In this document: in pieces, positions 41,806 through 51,638 of the stretch | Layout of the letters: every line of letters starts with the position of its first letter | Numbering within the stretch: the first letter of the stretch is position 1 | Source: M3007 sp031425155 | GTDB lineage: Bacteria; Bacteroidota; Bacteroidia; Chitinophagales; Saprospiraceae | Direction of reading: 5' to 3' | Assembly: GCA_031425155.1 (NCBI GenBank) | Contig: JANPIV010000067.1 | Location: forward strand, 1-64,000 | DNA: 64,000 nt | The notes under the pieces: model-generated | Told to the model about the DNA's origin: nothing | Databases searched by the model: none | What the model saw: only the letters and a program-made list of their open reading frames with translations | Program-made: the position numbers and the translations under genes

Positions 41806-43494
41806 CTACCGCAGCACCACCAGCCGCCGCGCCACGCTCCCCTGCGCAGTCACTAATTGCAGCGCATAACTACCATTGGGCCAGCCCGCCAAATCCAGCG
41901 CATACTGACGACCGGGCAGATTTTGCAGGGTGCGTACCAGATGGCCCGCTGCATCAAAACAGCGTATTTCCTGGACCAACAAGTTGCCGTATTGAATAGT
42001 AACAGCATTATTTGCCGGATTGGGTAAGAGCGTAACGGGCGCGTCCAATAGTGGCGTACTGGTTCCGACTATTAATCCACCATTAAAATTATCATTGTAT
42101 AAATCCTGAATAGCCGTAATATCGCTAAAAGTAGTGCCGAGGCCACACGGCAGATCAGGATTCGGATGCACGGTCCAGGCGACATTGAGTTCCTCCACCT
42201 GACCGGGAAGTATCTGACCGAATTGATGACTGCCGATCATGCGGGGATCACCCGCCACGAGATTAGCCGTACACATAGACCAGCCAGCGGGATCGGCCGG
42301 GTCACTGGGGAAAATATAGTCCGTTGCCGGGCCTCCACTTTGGTAACCATTGCCATCATAGGTGAGTGGTGTACCGTCTGGCCAGTGTCCCGTTAGAAAA
42401 TTATAATAACCAACCGGCGTATTCGTTCCGCTGGGTACATTCAGGGTAGTGGCGATGGATTTATCCAGCGAATGATTGAGAAATGTAACCGATTGCACGG
42501 GAGGCGTACCACTGAAAGTAAGGGTCCCGACACAAGTATTGCCATCAACACCATCTACTGCATCCTGATTATAAGCATACATACTATTCAAATCCGGTGC
42601 AGTGCCGACATAGTCATCCCCGGAACAACCAATGTCAAAATCCGCCCAGATGCCCACGTAACAGGAGTCAATTATTCCCGTATTGCGGAAAATCAGTTTA
42701 TGGGAGGTAAAAACGGTATTGCTCAATGCCTGCTCTTCGGTATTGTCAAAAGCCCAGGCCGTCAGTTGAACTTCTACCTGCAAAGGTTTGCCGCCCGTAG
42801 CTGCGTGTATAGCCCCTGCGCCCTGGTCATTGAAAACGCACCACACCATTTCCGTGGGGACAAATGGTGCATGATTGCGCAGCGAAACTACCGGATAGTC
42901 ACCTTGCAGGGGATTATAAATGCCATCCTGATCGAAGTCATAAAAAGGTGCCAGGATGTAGGCATTGGATGGCAACTCAAAACCCCAAACATTTACGAAA
43001 AAAGGATTCCCGTTTCCTGGCCAGCCCATGATGTCCGGGAACTGCGTTTCTGCCAGTGCCGAGCTATTTCCAAAGAAAGGCAACGAATCCAGAAACGTGA
43101 CAATGCGTTCGCCCCGAACCCGGAAATGACGATCCCAATTGCTACAATTCTCATTATTCGTCGTGCCATCCACAGAAAGCGGCCCCGTGAAAAAGTCGGT
43201 CGCACCAGTATTGCGGTAGGTCGCGGCGGCGAGTTGCAGATTGCCACCAGCATCCACGCCGCCCAGCCAAAGTCCTGCTGCGTAAATAGTACTTGCACCA
43301 TTTCCATTGGCATCCGGATTGGGGATGAATTTGCCATCGGTCAGGTCCCAGAACAGGTCGCCGGCATTCAGGATACGGGCCTGGATATTGTTGCCATGCA
43401 GATCAATTTGCGAACTTGGATTGTCGCAGACCTGGGCAGAAAGGGAAGTAATGCGGAGCAGCAGCACCGCGAACAGTAGATTTTTGTGCATCAT
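41806..43494 (-). CDS. T9SS type A sorting domain protein, unknown function
   Basis: The product is 562 residues with a signal peptide (1-20) starting at MMHKNLLFAVLLLRI. Phrases such as VCDNPSSQIDLHGNNIQARI, NAGDLFWDL, STIYAAGLWLGGVDAGGNL, YDFDQDGIYNPLQGDYP and WADFDIGCSGDDYVGTAPD are typical of a large family of Bacteroidota cell-surface proteins without known function. The Asp/Gly-rich DFDQDGIYNP loop may bind calcium. The C-terminal domain (about 480-562; LLPNPANNAVTIQYG, NGSYALQLVTAQG) is a T9SS sorting signal. It is a single gene; its neighbours do not explain it. Confidence 0.85.
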   Translation of the reverse strand: MMHKNLLFAVLLLRITSLSAQVCDNPSSQIDLHGNNIQARILNAGDLFWDLTDGKFIPNPDANGNGASTIYAAGLWLGGVDAGGNLQLAAATYRNTGATDFFTGPLSVDGTTNNENCSNWDRHFRVRGERIVTFLDSLPFFGNSSALAETQFPDIMGWPGNGNPFFVNVWGFELPSNAYILAPFYDFDQDGIYNPLQGDYPVVSLRNHAPFVPTEMVWCVFNDQGAGAIHAATGGKPLQVEVQLTAWAFDNTEEQALSNTVFTSHKLIFRNTGIIDSCYVGIWADFDIGCSGDDYVGTAPDLNSMYAYNQDAVDGVDGNTCVGTLTFSGTPPVQSVTFLNHSLDKSIATTLNVPSGTNTPVGYYNFLTGHWPDGTPLTYDGNGYQSGGPATDYIFPSDPADPAGWSMCTANLVAGDPRMIGSHQFGQILPGQVEELNVAWTVHPNPDLPCGLGTTFSDITAIQDLYNDNFNGGLIVGTSTPLLDAPVTLLPNPANNAVTIQYGNLLVQEIRCFDAAGHLVRTLQNLPGRQYALDLAGWPNGSYALQLVTAQGSVARRLVVLR

Positions 43495-43638
43495 CAGAAA
43501 GTTTTAGTTTGGTAGAAAATAAAGCGCATCTGGCTTTCTGCACCTAAGGAAATGATCTGCACGGAAATACATCCTGCCAACTTTCTGAATGCGACACGGG
43601 GAAGGGCGAACCTGACCTATGGTTGAGTGAACGTTATT

Positions 43639-45051
43639 TTACACCTGTCCCAACAACCACTCCCGCTCCGCCAGGGCTTTGGTCGCTTCCATCTCCGTGC
43701 GCAGTGCTGCCCGCGCCACCTTGTCGGAGCGGTTGGTTTCCAACAGTTTTTGGGTGAAATACAGCGTGTTCTGGTAGTTTTCGCGGTGATAACCCAGGGC
43801 TTTTTTACGCCGAATAAAAGTCCCAAAAGCCTGCAAATGCGATTCCAGCAAATCAAATTCCATTAATTCATAGAAGATTTTCAATTGCAGCATCTTGGCC
43901 GCCAGACTGAGCAGCAGGTCTTTATAATCGGCTTTTTGCAACAATTGCAACGCGGGGCCGAGTGCGCGGCGTTGGTACTCCAATCGCGCCAGATTGAAAC
44001 TGAACAGGCTTTCGCGGTGTGGTTCGGGCAGCAGATCGCGGTACTCCTGGATGAAGTGCTCCACCCAATCCAGTTCGTGCATGGCCAGGCCACTGGTCGC
44101 CGCGTTCAGGTAGGTGTAGCGCGACAAAGTGCCATCGGTGAGGAAGTATTTTTTGTCCAGTCCTTCACGGTAAAAGTCGAACTGCTCGGCCAGATAAATC
44201 GGGTTGCCGGCATTGTACTGGCGAATGCAAAAATTGATGGCCAGCACGAATAGATCACGGCGTTCTTCGGGCGGAAAAAGAGCACTATGCGCCAGTAATT
44301 CGGCCTTAAATTGCTGAAAAAAAGCCGTTTCCGTCGGGTTGGTCAGGGCGCGATAACAGTAAAAATAAACCGCCACGGCCGGGGTAGCCAAGGCCCCGGA
44401 AGCCTCCGCGTGGGCCAGGGCCGCCTCGAGCAGGCCGAAATCGTAGGCAGCATTGGAGGCAGTCTGGTGGGCCAGCATAAAGCAGGATTGCCAGAATTTA
44501 CGGGCCAGGAATGCCTGATCCAGATCGTGGGAAAGGGCCTGTAAATCAAGATGTTCGGGCGTAGGATTGTCCAGTTCAAAGCGGTGCCGCTCGAGCGACA
44601 GGCGATAGTGCGCTTCCTGAAAATCGGCGTTGCGCCAGGGCTGACGGGCCACGGCCTCGGCGGCTTCGGCGAAGGCGGCACGAGGGGCTGCTTCGCGAAG
44701 GCGGGCGGGCAATGGGCGATGCCGCAGCACCTGCGCCAGACGGAGTTGGCCCGCAGCCGTGTCAGTCAAAAAGTCCTGCACGGCGAGGTATTGATGGGCC
44801 AATTGATACAAGCCGCTCATGGCCAGCCGCACCCGCTGATCGTCATACTCTTTTTGCTGAAAAATCTGCCGGAAAGCCGTCTCTTTATCGGGCGCGGGGC
44901 GACCATTACGCAGCGATTTGGTGAGCACTTCCAGCAGGGTCGCCACTTCGGGTCGCGGGTTGGTCAGGCCGGATTGTGCGAATTTTTTCAGGCCACGCAG
45001 TTCAGCGGGCGAAAAAGTGCGGAGCAGATGGAGCAGGCGGCTTTTTTCCAT
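43639..45051 (-). CDS. Large alpha-helical cytosolic protein, unknown function
   Basis: The product is 470 residues, all helical in appearance, without signal or membrane segment. It starts MEKSRLLHLLRTFSPAELRGLKKFAQSG and contains many leucine-rich, TPR-like helices (ALSHDLDQAFLARKFWQSC, FFQQFKAELLAHSALFPPEERRDLF, LEYQRRALGPALQLLQKADYKDLLL). The order and charge pattern look like a helical-repeat protein, but no family name was recognised. It is divergent from the T9SS protein at 45228 with an AT-rich 176-bp gap holding a repeated operator-like motif. Confidence 0.75.
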   Translation of the reverse strand: MEKSRLLHLLRTFSPAELRGLKKFAQSGLTNPRPEVATLLEVLTKSLRNGRPAPDKETAFRQIFQQKEYDDQRVRLAMSGLYQLAHQYLAVQDFLTDTAAGQLRLAQVLRHRPLPARLREAAPRAAFAEAAEAVARQPWRNADFQEAHYRLSLERHRFELDNPTPEHLDLQALSHDLDQAFLARKFWQSCFMLAHQTASNAAYDFGLLEAALAHAEASGALATPAVAVYFYCYRALTNPTETAFFQQFKAELLAHSALFPPEERRDLFVLAINFCIRQYNAGNPIYLAEQFDFYREGLDKKYFLTDGTLSRYTYLNAATSGLAMHELDWVEHFIQEYRDLLPEPHRESLFSFNLARLEYQRRALGPALQLLQKADYKDLLLSLAAKMLQLKIFYELMEFDLLESHLQAFGTFIRRKKALGYHRENYQNTLYFTQKLLETNRSDKVARAALRTEMEATKALAEREWLLGQV

Positions 45052-45059
45052 ACATGTAT

Positions 45060-45143
45060 TTTTTGTTACAAAACAATTTTATAATTTATTAAATAACAAC
45101 ATTTTAGATAAATTTATTAAAAATAATTTTGTTACAAATCAAT
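45060..45143. promoter_or_regulatory. Direct repeat TTTTGTTACAAAwCAAT in a divergent promoter region
   Basis: The motif occurs at about 45061-45077 (with A) and 45127-45143 (with T), 66 bp apart, in a very AT-rich stretch. One copy lies just before the minus-strand start (45051) and the other upstream of the plus-strand promoter. It looks like a shared operator for the genes at 43639 and 45228. Confidence 0.45.
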
Positions 45144-45152
45144 GAATTTGTC

Positions 45153-45184
45153 TTTGTCTGCCCAGTTGGCTCGCCGCACTTTTG
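45153..45184 (+). promoter_or_regulatory. Candidate promoter for the T9SS protein at 45228
   Basis: TTTG (45153-45156), 20 bp and CACTTTTG (45177-45184) match the -33/-7 pattern with one mismatch (C for T at the first -7 base). The predicted start site is about 35 bp upstream of the start codon. Confidence 0.4.
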
Positions 45185-45227
45185 TACTGTGCAAGAAATC
45201 AATTCATCCAAACTAAATCTCCTGTTC

Positions 45228-47612
45228 ATGAATCGTTATAACAAATCACTGATTATCAGTTGCTTGAGTGCATTTATCCTGCTGCTGGGAAGTGCGGGCT
45301 GGCTGGCTGCGCAAAACGTTATTATCGCCGGACGCTGTGTCACCCCGGCTGGTTATGGGATCGGTTCCGTCACTGTGCAAGCAATCGGTGAAGCGCCGGG
45401 ACAATCGCCTTTCAATTATGTCACCCTGACGGATAATGATGGCAACTACGCTCTGAATGTGCCCAACGGCAGTACCAATATCACAGTACGGCCCCTAAAA
45501 GAGGCCTCGCCGCTCAATGGCGTCTCTACTTATGATGAGGTGATTGTCGTCCGCCACTATAAGGGCATAGACACCCTCACTTCGCCATACCAGCTTATCG
45601 CCGCCGATGTCAATCGCTCCGGCACAATAGACACGCTGGACGTCATAGATCTGCGCAAAGTGCTCCTCGGTATTGATACGTTGTTTGCGAATAATACTTC
45701 CTGGCGTTTTGTCCGCGCCGACTATATATTTCCTGATCCTTTGGACCCTTTTTCGCCGCCCTTCCCGGAGGTGGTGACTTTTAGCAGCCTTGCCGCTAAT
45801 GCGTTGAATATCAATTTCATCGGTGTAAAAATCGGCGACCTGAATGAGAATGCGATTGTCTCCGGCAGCAACAGCGGAGGGCTGAACCACTATTTGGGCG
45901 TGATCGGCTCCATACGTGCCGATACCAACCTTAACTGTCTGGCGGAAGGCAACGAACCGCTGCTCGATAATTGGCTGGTGACGGCGCAAGGCTCTGGCGG
46001 CACCTATCATGGTTCGACCAATCAATTCGGCCAATATTTCATTTATTTCCCCATCGGCAGCACCGGAAATTACGACGTGTTTCTTTCGCCGCCCAATGCG
46101 CTGTGGGAGGCTTGTACAGACACGATTTTTAATGTGTTTGTGGTGAATGGCTTAGTGAATACAGAGGACTTTGTGGCGCAGCCAGTGGTCGAATGTCCGG
46201 CATTGGAAGTGGATTTATCCGCGCCATTTCTGCGCCGGTGTTTTGCTAGTCAATACAATGTTTTTTACACCAATAATGGCACCACTACTGCCGAAGATGC
46301 CACGGTGGACATCACTTTCGATCCTTTCCTGGAAGTGGAAGGCAGTACCATTCCCTGGACGGCCGTGAATGGCCAGACCTATACATTTCCAGTCGGCGAT
46401 GTGCCCTGGGGCACTTCCGGGAGTTTCCGGGTGACGGTAAATGTGAGTTGCGATGCTACGCCGGGTCAGACGCACTGTTCCACGGCCCATATTTTTCCGG
46501 ATAGCCTGTGCGGACCGATTGATTCGCTGTGGGGCGGCGGCGATCTTCGGGTGACTGGAGAATGTCAGGGCGGGGAGATTGTATTCACCGTAACCAACCT
46601 CGGCACAGACATGACCGAGCCGGTGGGTTACGTGGTCATCGAAGATATTATGATCCAGATGGTCGGCGGCTCTATCCAACTCGATCATGGCGAAAGCGAG
46701 ACCATCACCGTACCCTCCAATGGCTCCACCTGGCGACTGGAAGTAGATCAGGTGCCGCACCATCCGGGCAACGAACTGACCAGCGCCAGCGTGGAAGGCT
46801 GCGGGGCGAACGGGCAAGGCTCGGCGAGTTTCGGGATCATTCCTTTGTTCCCGACGAACGACGCTGGCTTTTTTGAAGACGAAGACTGCCAGGTGAATGT
46901 CAGTTCCTTCGATCCGAATGACAAGCAGGGTTTTCCGCGTGGCGTGGGGGCACCGCACTACATTCCGCAGGGCACAGAAATCGAATATATGATTCGTTTT
47001 CAGAATACTGGCACCGATACGGCTTTCAATGTCATCGTGCTGGACACGCTACCGAACACGCTGGATTTGAGCACTTTACGCGCTGGCAGCAGCAGTCACC
47101 CTTATGATTTCCATGTGGTGAGTGAGGGCATTATTCAGTTTGTTTTTGCTAATATTTTATTGCCCGATAGCAACGTCAATGAAGCGGCCTCGCATGGATA
47201 TTTCCAGTTTGCTATTTCGCCGAAAGCCGATAAACCAGACGGCACCGTGATCGAAAACGAAGCGGCCATATTCTTTGATTTTAATGCGCCGGTCATTACC
47301 AACCGCACCTGGCATACCCTCGGCAGTGCGTTCCTGAATGTTTCCAACGTCGTGTTTCAGCCGGGTCTGGAACTGGATGTTTTTCCCAACCCGACTAGTA
47401 CGACGGCTACTTTTTCCCTAAAAACGGTACAATCTACGGCTGGTACGCTGCGCCTTTTTGATGCACGAGGCCGTCTGATACGTACGCTTGATTTTGACCA
47501 TAATATTTTTGAACTGCCGATGAGCGATTTACCACCGGGATTATATACGTTCCGGCTGAATGCGACGAATGGGCAGGCGTTGGCGGCGGGGAAAGTGGTA
47601 AGGGTATATTAA
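45228..47612 (+). CDS. Large T9SS surface protein with Cna-B-like and DUF11-type domains
   Basis: The product is 794 residues from the start at 45228 (MNRYNKSLIISCLSAFILLL), with a signal peptide to about 30. An N-terminal beta-sandwich with a carboxypeptidase-regulatory-like pattern (NVIIAGRCVTPAGYGIGSV, LTDNDGNYALNVPNGS) is followed by a dockerin-like loop (DVNRSGTIDTLDVIDLRKVL), a second such domain (CLAEGNEPLLDNWLV) and tandem DUF11-type adhesin domains (YNVFYTNNGTTTAEDA, EYMIRFQNTGTDTAFNV, VLDTLPNTLDLS). A T9SS sorting domain ends it (about 715-794; DVFPNPTSTTATFSLK, LPPGLYTFRLNATNG). It is an exported, probably surface-attached protein. Confidence 0.87.
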   Translation: MNRYNKSLIISCLSAFILLLGSAGWLAAQNVIIAGRCVTPAGYGIGSVTVQAIGEAPGQSPFNYVTLTDNDGNYALNVPNGSTNITVRPLKEASPLNGVSTYDEVIVVRHYKGIDTLTSPYQLIAADVNRSGTIDTLDVIDLRKVLLGIDTLFANNTSWRFVRADYIFPDPLDPFSPPFPEVVTFSSLAANALNINFIGVKIGDLNENAIVSGSNSGGLNHYLGVIGSIRADTNLNCLAEGNEPLLDNWLVTAQGSGGTYHGSTNQFGQYFIYFPIGSTGNYDVFLSPPNALWEACTDTIFNVFVVNGLVNTEDFVAQPVVECPALEVDLSAPFLRRCFASQYNVFYTNNGTTTAEDATVDITFDPFLEVEGSTIPWTAVNGQTYTFPVGDVPWGTSGSFRVTVNVSCDATPGQTHCSTAHIFPDSLCGPIDSLWGGGDLRVTGECQGGEIVFTVTNLGTDMTEPVGYVVIEDIMIQMVGGSIQLDHGESETITVPSNGSTWRLEVDQVPHHPGNELTSASVEGCGANGQGSASFGIIPLFPTNDAGFFEDEDCQVNVSSFDPNDKQGFPRGVGAPHYIPQGTEIEYMIRFQNTGTDTAFNVIVLDTLPNTLDLSTLRAGSSSHPYDFHVVSEGIIQFVFANILLPDSNVNEAASHGYFQFAISPKADKPDGTVIENEAAIFFDFNAPVITNRTWHTLGSAFLNVSNVVFQPGLELDVFPNPTSTTATFSLKTVQSTAGTLRLFDARGRLIRTLDFDHNIFELPMSDLPPGLYTFRLNATNGQALAAGKVVRVY

Positions 47613-48183
47613 TGGTACACCGACACCCTGGTTTCGGAAATGGCGATTAGCGAAACGGGGGTTTCGCTGTACAAAAACCGGCTTCCACACTTACGTGCGG
47701 GCAGCCGGTTTTTTCATGCCTACTTCACAGGCTTTTGCTTGCTGTAAACTGAAACCCCAGTTCCGGTCACGGCGGCCAGCGAAACCGAAGTTTCGCAGTA
47801 CAAAAAAATCGGGGGCGGTATTTGCTACCGCCTCCCGTATAAAACCCATTCTAGTATGAAGCTCAGGTAACGCCAACTTTTAGTTGGCTATCGTAACCGC
47901 CAACTAAAAGTTGGCTTTTCCAAAACGAAATAATATGCGGGAAACGCTGCCTGCTGCCCGCCTTGATTTCCACAAAGAACGGAAATACAAAACCGGCAAG
48001 AGGGGGTTTTTTGTCCAAATTGCGGGGCCTTTTTCATCATTTCCAAAAAAATATTGCGCAAAAAGGGCTATTGCAAAATTTATCCCCCCTCTTTGGGCAG
48101 TTTACCCCCCGGATATTGGGTTTCCGAAATTCACCTTTGGGCCGTCGCCATGAGGGGACAGATCATTTAAACAACCTAATCTT
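47613..48183. other. 571-bp non-coding region rich in hairpins
   Basis: Besides the terminator at 47673-47713 it holds hairpins at 47649-47668 (AGCGAAAC with GTTTCGCT), 47814-47832 (GGCGGTA with TACCGCC) and 47872-47915. In the last, GCCAACTTTTAGTTGGC and its complement face each other around 10 bases. AGCGAAACC and TTTCGC recur near 47778-47796, each followed by GTACAAAAA. The short frame at 47911-48153 is not credible. The promoter of SusC at 48184 lies here but was not identified. Confidence 0.6.
47673..47713 (+). terminator. Terminator after the large T9SS protein gene
   Basis: AAAAACCGGCT (47673-47683) pairs with AGCCGGTTTTT (47703-47713), ending in a T-run. It lies about 60 bp past the stop codon. 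Confidence 0.7.
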
Positions 48184-51100
48184 ATGATGCAAATTTTTAC
48201 CTTCCGAACCGGACTCCGGTGGGTGGCGAGCGTGGTGTTGCTCTGCCTGACCACTGCGTTGTCCGCCCAAATGCTCGACATTCGTGGCATCGTGACCAGC
48301 CCCGAGGGAGAGCCGCTGGTGGGTGTCACGGTGCGTGTGCTGAACACTCCCAGAGGCACGGCCACCGACGCTTACGGGGCTTATAGCATCCAGGCGGCCC
48401 CCGGCGAACGCCTTTCGTTTGCCTACACCGGGCACGACGACTTCACCACTACGGTGCCCGCCGATGGCTCGCGGGTGGACATCAAAATGCAAGCGAACGC
48501 CATCTTAAATGAGGTGGTCGTGGTCGGCTATGGCACACAGAATCGCAGCGACCTGACCGGCGCAGTTTCTTCGGTGACGGAGGAACAACTGAGAAGTTCC
48601 GTGGTGACCAATATTGACCAGGCGCTGCAAGGCCGTGTGGCCGGGGTTCAGGTGACCCAAAATACCGGGCAACCGGGCGGCGCGGCCTCTATCCGCATTC
48701 GGGGTGCGAACTCCATCACGGGTTCGAGCGAACCGCTGTACGTGATTGACGGTATTCCTTTCCAGGGCGATGGCGTGACGGTGGCCGGTTTCGACTGGGC
48801 AGGCGGCGCGAACGGTCAGAACCGGGTGAATCCGCTTTCGACCATCAACCCGAACGATATTGTGAGCATTGAGGTACTGAAAGACGCGTCTGCTTCGGCT
48901 ATTTATGGTTCGCGGGCGGCCAATGGTGTGGTGCTGATTACGACCAAACGCGGCAAAAAAGGCGAAAGTAAAATCTCGTATAACGGTTATTATGCCACCC
49001 AGTCTCTGGCTAAAAAACTGGATATGATGGACTTGCAACAATATGCAGACTATCAGTTACAGATTTCGAAAGATTTGGGTTTACAGCCGAACCAACGTTA
49101 TCTGGATCCTAGTTTGCTGGGCAGCGGCACGGATTGGCAGGATGAAATATTTCGCCCGGCCGGTATGAACAGCCACCAACTTTCGGTGAGCGGCGGCAAT
49201 GACAAAACGACTTACTCCGTTTCCGGCGGATTTTTCCAGCAAGATGGTATTGTGATCGGTTCGGATTTCAAACGCTACACGGGCCGGATCAGCCTGGATA
49301 ATCAGGTGAAAAGTTGGTTCAAACTCGGCGGATCGCTGGCCTACGCCCGAACCGGCGAAACCATTACGCTCAACGACGGCGGCGACGGGGTCATTATGCA
49401 GGCCCTGCTGAGCCAGCCCGATATTGCGGTGAAGGAACTCAACGGCAGTTATGCTGGTCCCGACGCTTTTTTCACTGCCGCCAGCTACAACCCGGTAGCC
49501 GCTGCGCTGCAACGCCACAACACCTTCGACCGCCAGCGGCTGATGGGCAGTGTTTTTGGCGATGTGACCCTGTTTAAAGGGCTGACTTTCCGCTCGGAAC
49601 TGGGTTTTGATGACAATCATGGCCTGAATCAGGCCTTTCAGCCCACTTACAAATGGGGCGTGATCGTGAATACTGAAAACCAACTGCGCCAGCGCGAGGA
49701 AAGCAGTTTGTTCTGGGTTTGGAAAAACTACCTGACGTACAATGCTTTTGAAAATGACCGCCACAAACTGACCGTGCTGTTGGGTCAGGAAGCCCAAAAA
49801 TCCAGTTGGCAGGGCTCGCAGGTGACGAAGAAAAACTTCGCTTCCAATGACATTCCCGTGCTGAGCGAGGGCGAAGACGTGACTTCCCGCACCACCGGCT
49901 GGAAAGATGCCGCTTCGATTGCTTCCTACTTTGGCCGCGTCAATTATGGCCTCTTCGAACGCTATTTGTTCACGGTCACCATGCGCGCCGACGGTTCTTC
50001 CAAGTTCGGGCCTGAAAATCGCTGGGGCTATTTTCCCTCCGCCGCTTTTGCCTGGCGTTTAGGCAATGAATCATTCATGAAATCGCTGAATACCGACCTC
50101 AAACTGCGCGTTGGTTACGGCGAAGTGGGCAATCAGGCCATCGCCAATTACTTGTACGGCGCGTCGCTGCTGGCCATCAATTCGCCTTTCGGAACGGCTT
50201 ACCGCCTGGAAAAAATCTCCAATCCGAAACTGAAATGGGAGGCCACCAAGCAATTTAATGTTGGTCTCGACCTAGGCCTTATCAAAGGCCGCGTGGACTT
50301 TTCGATTGACGTTTATAATAAACAGACCACGGATATGCTGCTGCAATTGTCCGTGCCGAGTTATCTCGGTGGCACCGGCTGGCAGGACATTCGCGCCCCC
50401 TACGCCAACGTAGGTCGCATGGAAAACAAGGGTTTCGACCTCTCGCTGCGCACCCACAACATCGAAACGAAAGGCTTCCGCTGGGGCACTGATCTGACCT
50501 TCTCCCGCAACCGCAACAAAGTGCTGGAACTGGATGGCGTGAACAGCGTGTATTGGCGTAATCTCTACTGGTACAGCGAGTTCCAGACGGCAACCAAGAC
50601 CAGCGTGGGCCAACCGCTCGGCCTGTTCTACGGCTACCAGACGGAAGGTATTTTTGCCAATCAAGCGGACATTCTGGGCCACGCGGTACAAGTGCCTGAT
50701 GATGGAGACAAAACTAAAAACAAGGTGGACAAACGCACAGGCGTCTGGATCGGCGACGTGAAATTTAAGGACCTGAACGGCGATGGCGTCATCAACACCG
50801 AAGACCAGACCATCATCGGCAACCCGAATCCGGATTTCACTTTTGGTATTAACAACTCCTTCTCGGTGGGGCCTTTTGACCTGTTGGTGTATTTCACCGG
50901 CTCTTACGGCGCGGAGATTCTCAACTACTCGCGGGTCCAGATCGAAGGCATGTCCAACGTGTTCGCCAACCAAGCCGAATCGGTGTTCAATCGCGCTCAG
51001 TATGGCCTGAACGACCCGAACGGCTCCGATCTCGACCCAGCCAACGTGTTCCTGGCCAATCCCGGCACCGACATTCCGCGCCCCACCACAACGGATAACA

Positions 51101-51384
51101 ACCGCAACAACCGGATGTCGGATCGCTTTATTGAGGACGGTTCTTATATCCGTCTGCAAAATATCCGCCTCGGCTATATGTTGCCACAGGAACTAACGAA
51201 ACGGGTGAAAATCGAAAGACTGCGCGTGTATGTGAATGCGCAAAACGTGAAGACTTTCACCAAATACAAGGGTTATGATCCAGAAATCGGTGCTTTCAAC
51301 CAGGACCCACTGCTGCAAAATGTGGATATGGGCCGGTATCCGACGCCGAGGGTGATCACGTTTGGGTTGGATGTGGATTTTTAA
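48184..51384 (+). CDS. SusC/RagA family TonB-linked outer membrane transporter
   Basis: The product is 1066 residues; ATG ATG begins at 48184 and either can serve. A signal peptide (1-28) precedes a carboxypeptidase-regulatory-like domain (about 30-110; DIRGIVTSPEGEPLVGVTV, NEVVVVGYGTQ). The plug (about 110-240) holds QGRVAGVQVTQ, ASIRIRGANSI and the family hallmark LYVIDGIPF, and the rest is a 22-strand barrel ending in TFGLDVDF. It imports oligosaccharides across the outer membrane with the SusD partner at 51639. It is the first gene of a utilization locus (48-64 kb) with GH26, GH9 and GH3 enzymes. Confidence 0.96.
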   Translation: MMQIFTFRTGLRWVASVVLLCLTTALSAQMLDIRGIVTSPEGEPLVGVTVRVLNTPRGTATDAYGAYSIQAAPGERLSFAYTGHDDFTTTVPADGSRVDIKMQANAILNEVVVVGYGTQNRSDLTGAVSSVTEEQLRSSVVTNIDQALQGRVAGVQVTQNTGQPGGAASIRIRGANSITGSSEPLYVIDGIPFQGDGVTVAGFDWAGGANGQNRVNPLSTINPNDIVSIEVLKDASASAIYGSRAANGVVLITTKRGKKGESKISYNGYYATQSLAKKLDMMDLQQYADYQLQISKDLGLQPNQRYLDPSLLGSGTDWQDEIFRPAGMNSHQLSVSGGNDKTTYSVSGGFFQQDGIVIGSDFKRYTGRISLDNQVKSWFKLGGSLAYARTGETITLNDGGDGVIMQALLSQPDIAVKELNGSYAGPDAFFTAASYNPVAAALQRHNTFDRQRLMGSVFGDVTLFKGLTFRSELGFDDNHGLNQAFQPTYKWGVIVNTENQLRQREESSLFWVWKNYLTYNAFENDRHKLTVLLGQEAQKSSWQGSQVTKKNFASNDIPVLSEGEDVTSRTTGWKDAASIASYFGRVNYGLFERYLFTVTMRADGSSKFGPENRWGYFPSAAFAWRLGNESFMKSLNTDLKLRVGYGEVGNQAIANYLYGASLLAINSPFGTAYRLEKISNPKLKWEATKQFNVGLDLGLIKGRVDFSIDVYNKQTTDMLLQLSVPSYLGGTGWQDIRAPYANVGRMENKGFDLSLRTHNIETKGFRWGTDLTFSRNRNKVLELDGVNSVYWRNLYWYSEFQTATKTSVGQPLGLFYGYQTEGIFANQADILGHAVQVPDDGDKTKNKVDKRTGVWIGDVKFKDLNGDGVINTEDQTIIGNPNPDFTFGINNSFSVGPFDLLVYFTGSYGAEILNYSRVQIEGMSNVFANQAESVFNRAQYGLNDPNGSDLDPANVFLANPGTDIPRPTTTDNNRNNRMSDRFIEDGSYIRLQNIRLGYMLPQELTKRVKIERLRVYVNAQNVKTFTKYKGYDPEIGAFNQDPLLQNVDMGRYPTPRVITFGLDVDF

Positions 51385-51429
51385 TGCCCCCACCCACCCC
51401 ACCCCCTGACCCCACCCCCGAAAGGGCAG

Positions 51430-51600
51430 GGCCGATTAATTCTAAAAAACGTGTCATTCAGAGCGTAGCGATGAATCTGATTTTGAACAAAAAAAGCAAA
51501 AATGATGCTTTTCAAGCCTCGGATTCTTCGGCTACGCCTCTGAATGACAGCATTTTAGCAGAATTGATCGGCCCCTCCCCCGCAGGGGAGGGGTTAGGGG
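51430..51600. repeat. Nested inverted repeats between susC- and susD-like genes
   Basis: TGTCATTCAGAGCGTAGCG (from 51452) faces GGCTACGCCTCTGAATGACA (ending 51549), flanked outside by GGGCCGATTAATTCT against AGAATTGATCGGCCC. Next, CCCCTCCCCC and GGGGAGGGG pair around GCA at about 51572-51594. Such a hairpin after susC may set the ratio of SusC to SusD mRNA. Confidence 0.65.
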
Positions 51601-51638
51601 TGGGGTTGCATTTCATTCATTAAAAAAGAATTTCTTCC

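Noticed and set aside
42472..43479. Long plus-strand open frame opposite the T9SS protein gene
   Set aside because: Shadow frame of a proven gene with a clear sorting domain on the other strand.
47911..48153. Short frame upstream of the SusC gene
   Set aside because: Overlaps hairpins, codons not typical, and no family similarity visible.
50272..51159. Antisense frame within SusC
   Set aside because: Mirror of the SusC barrel coding sequence with no own features.
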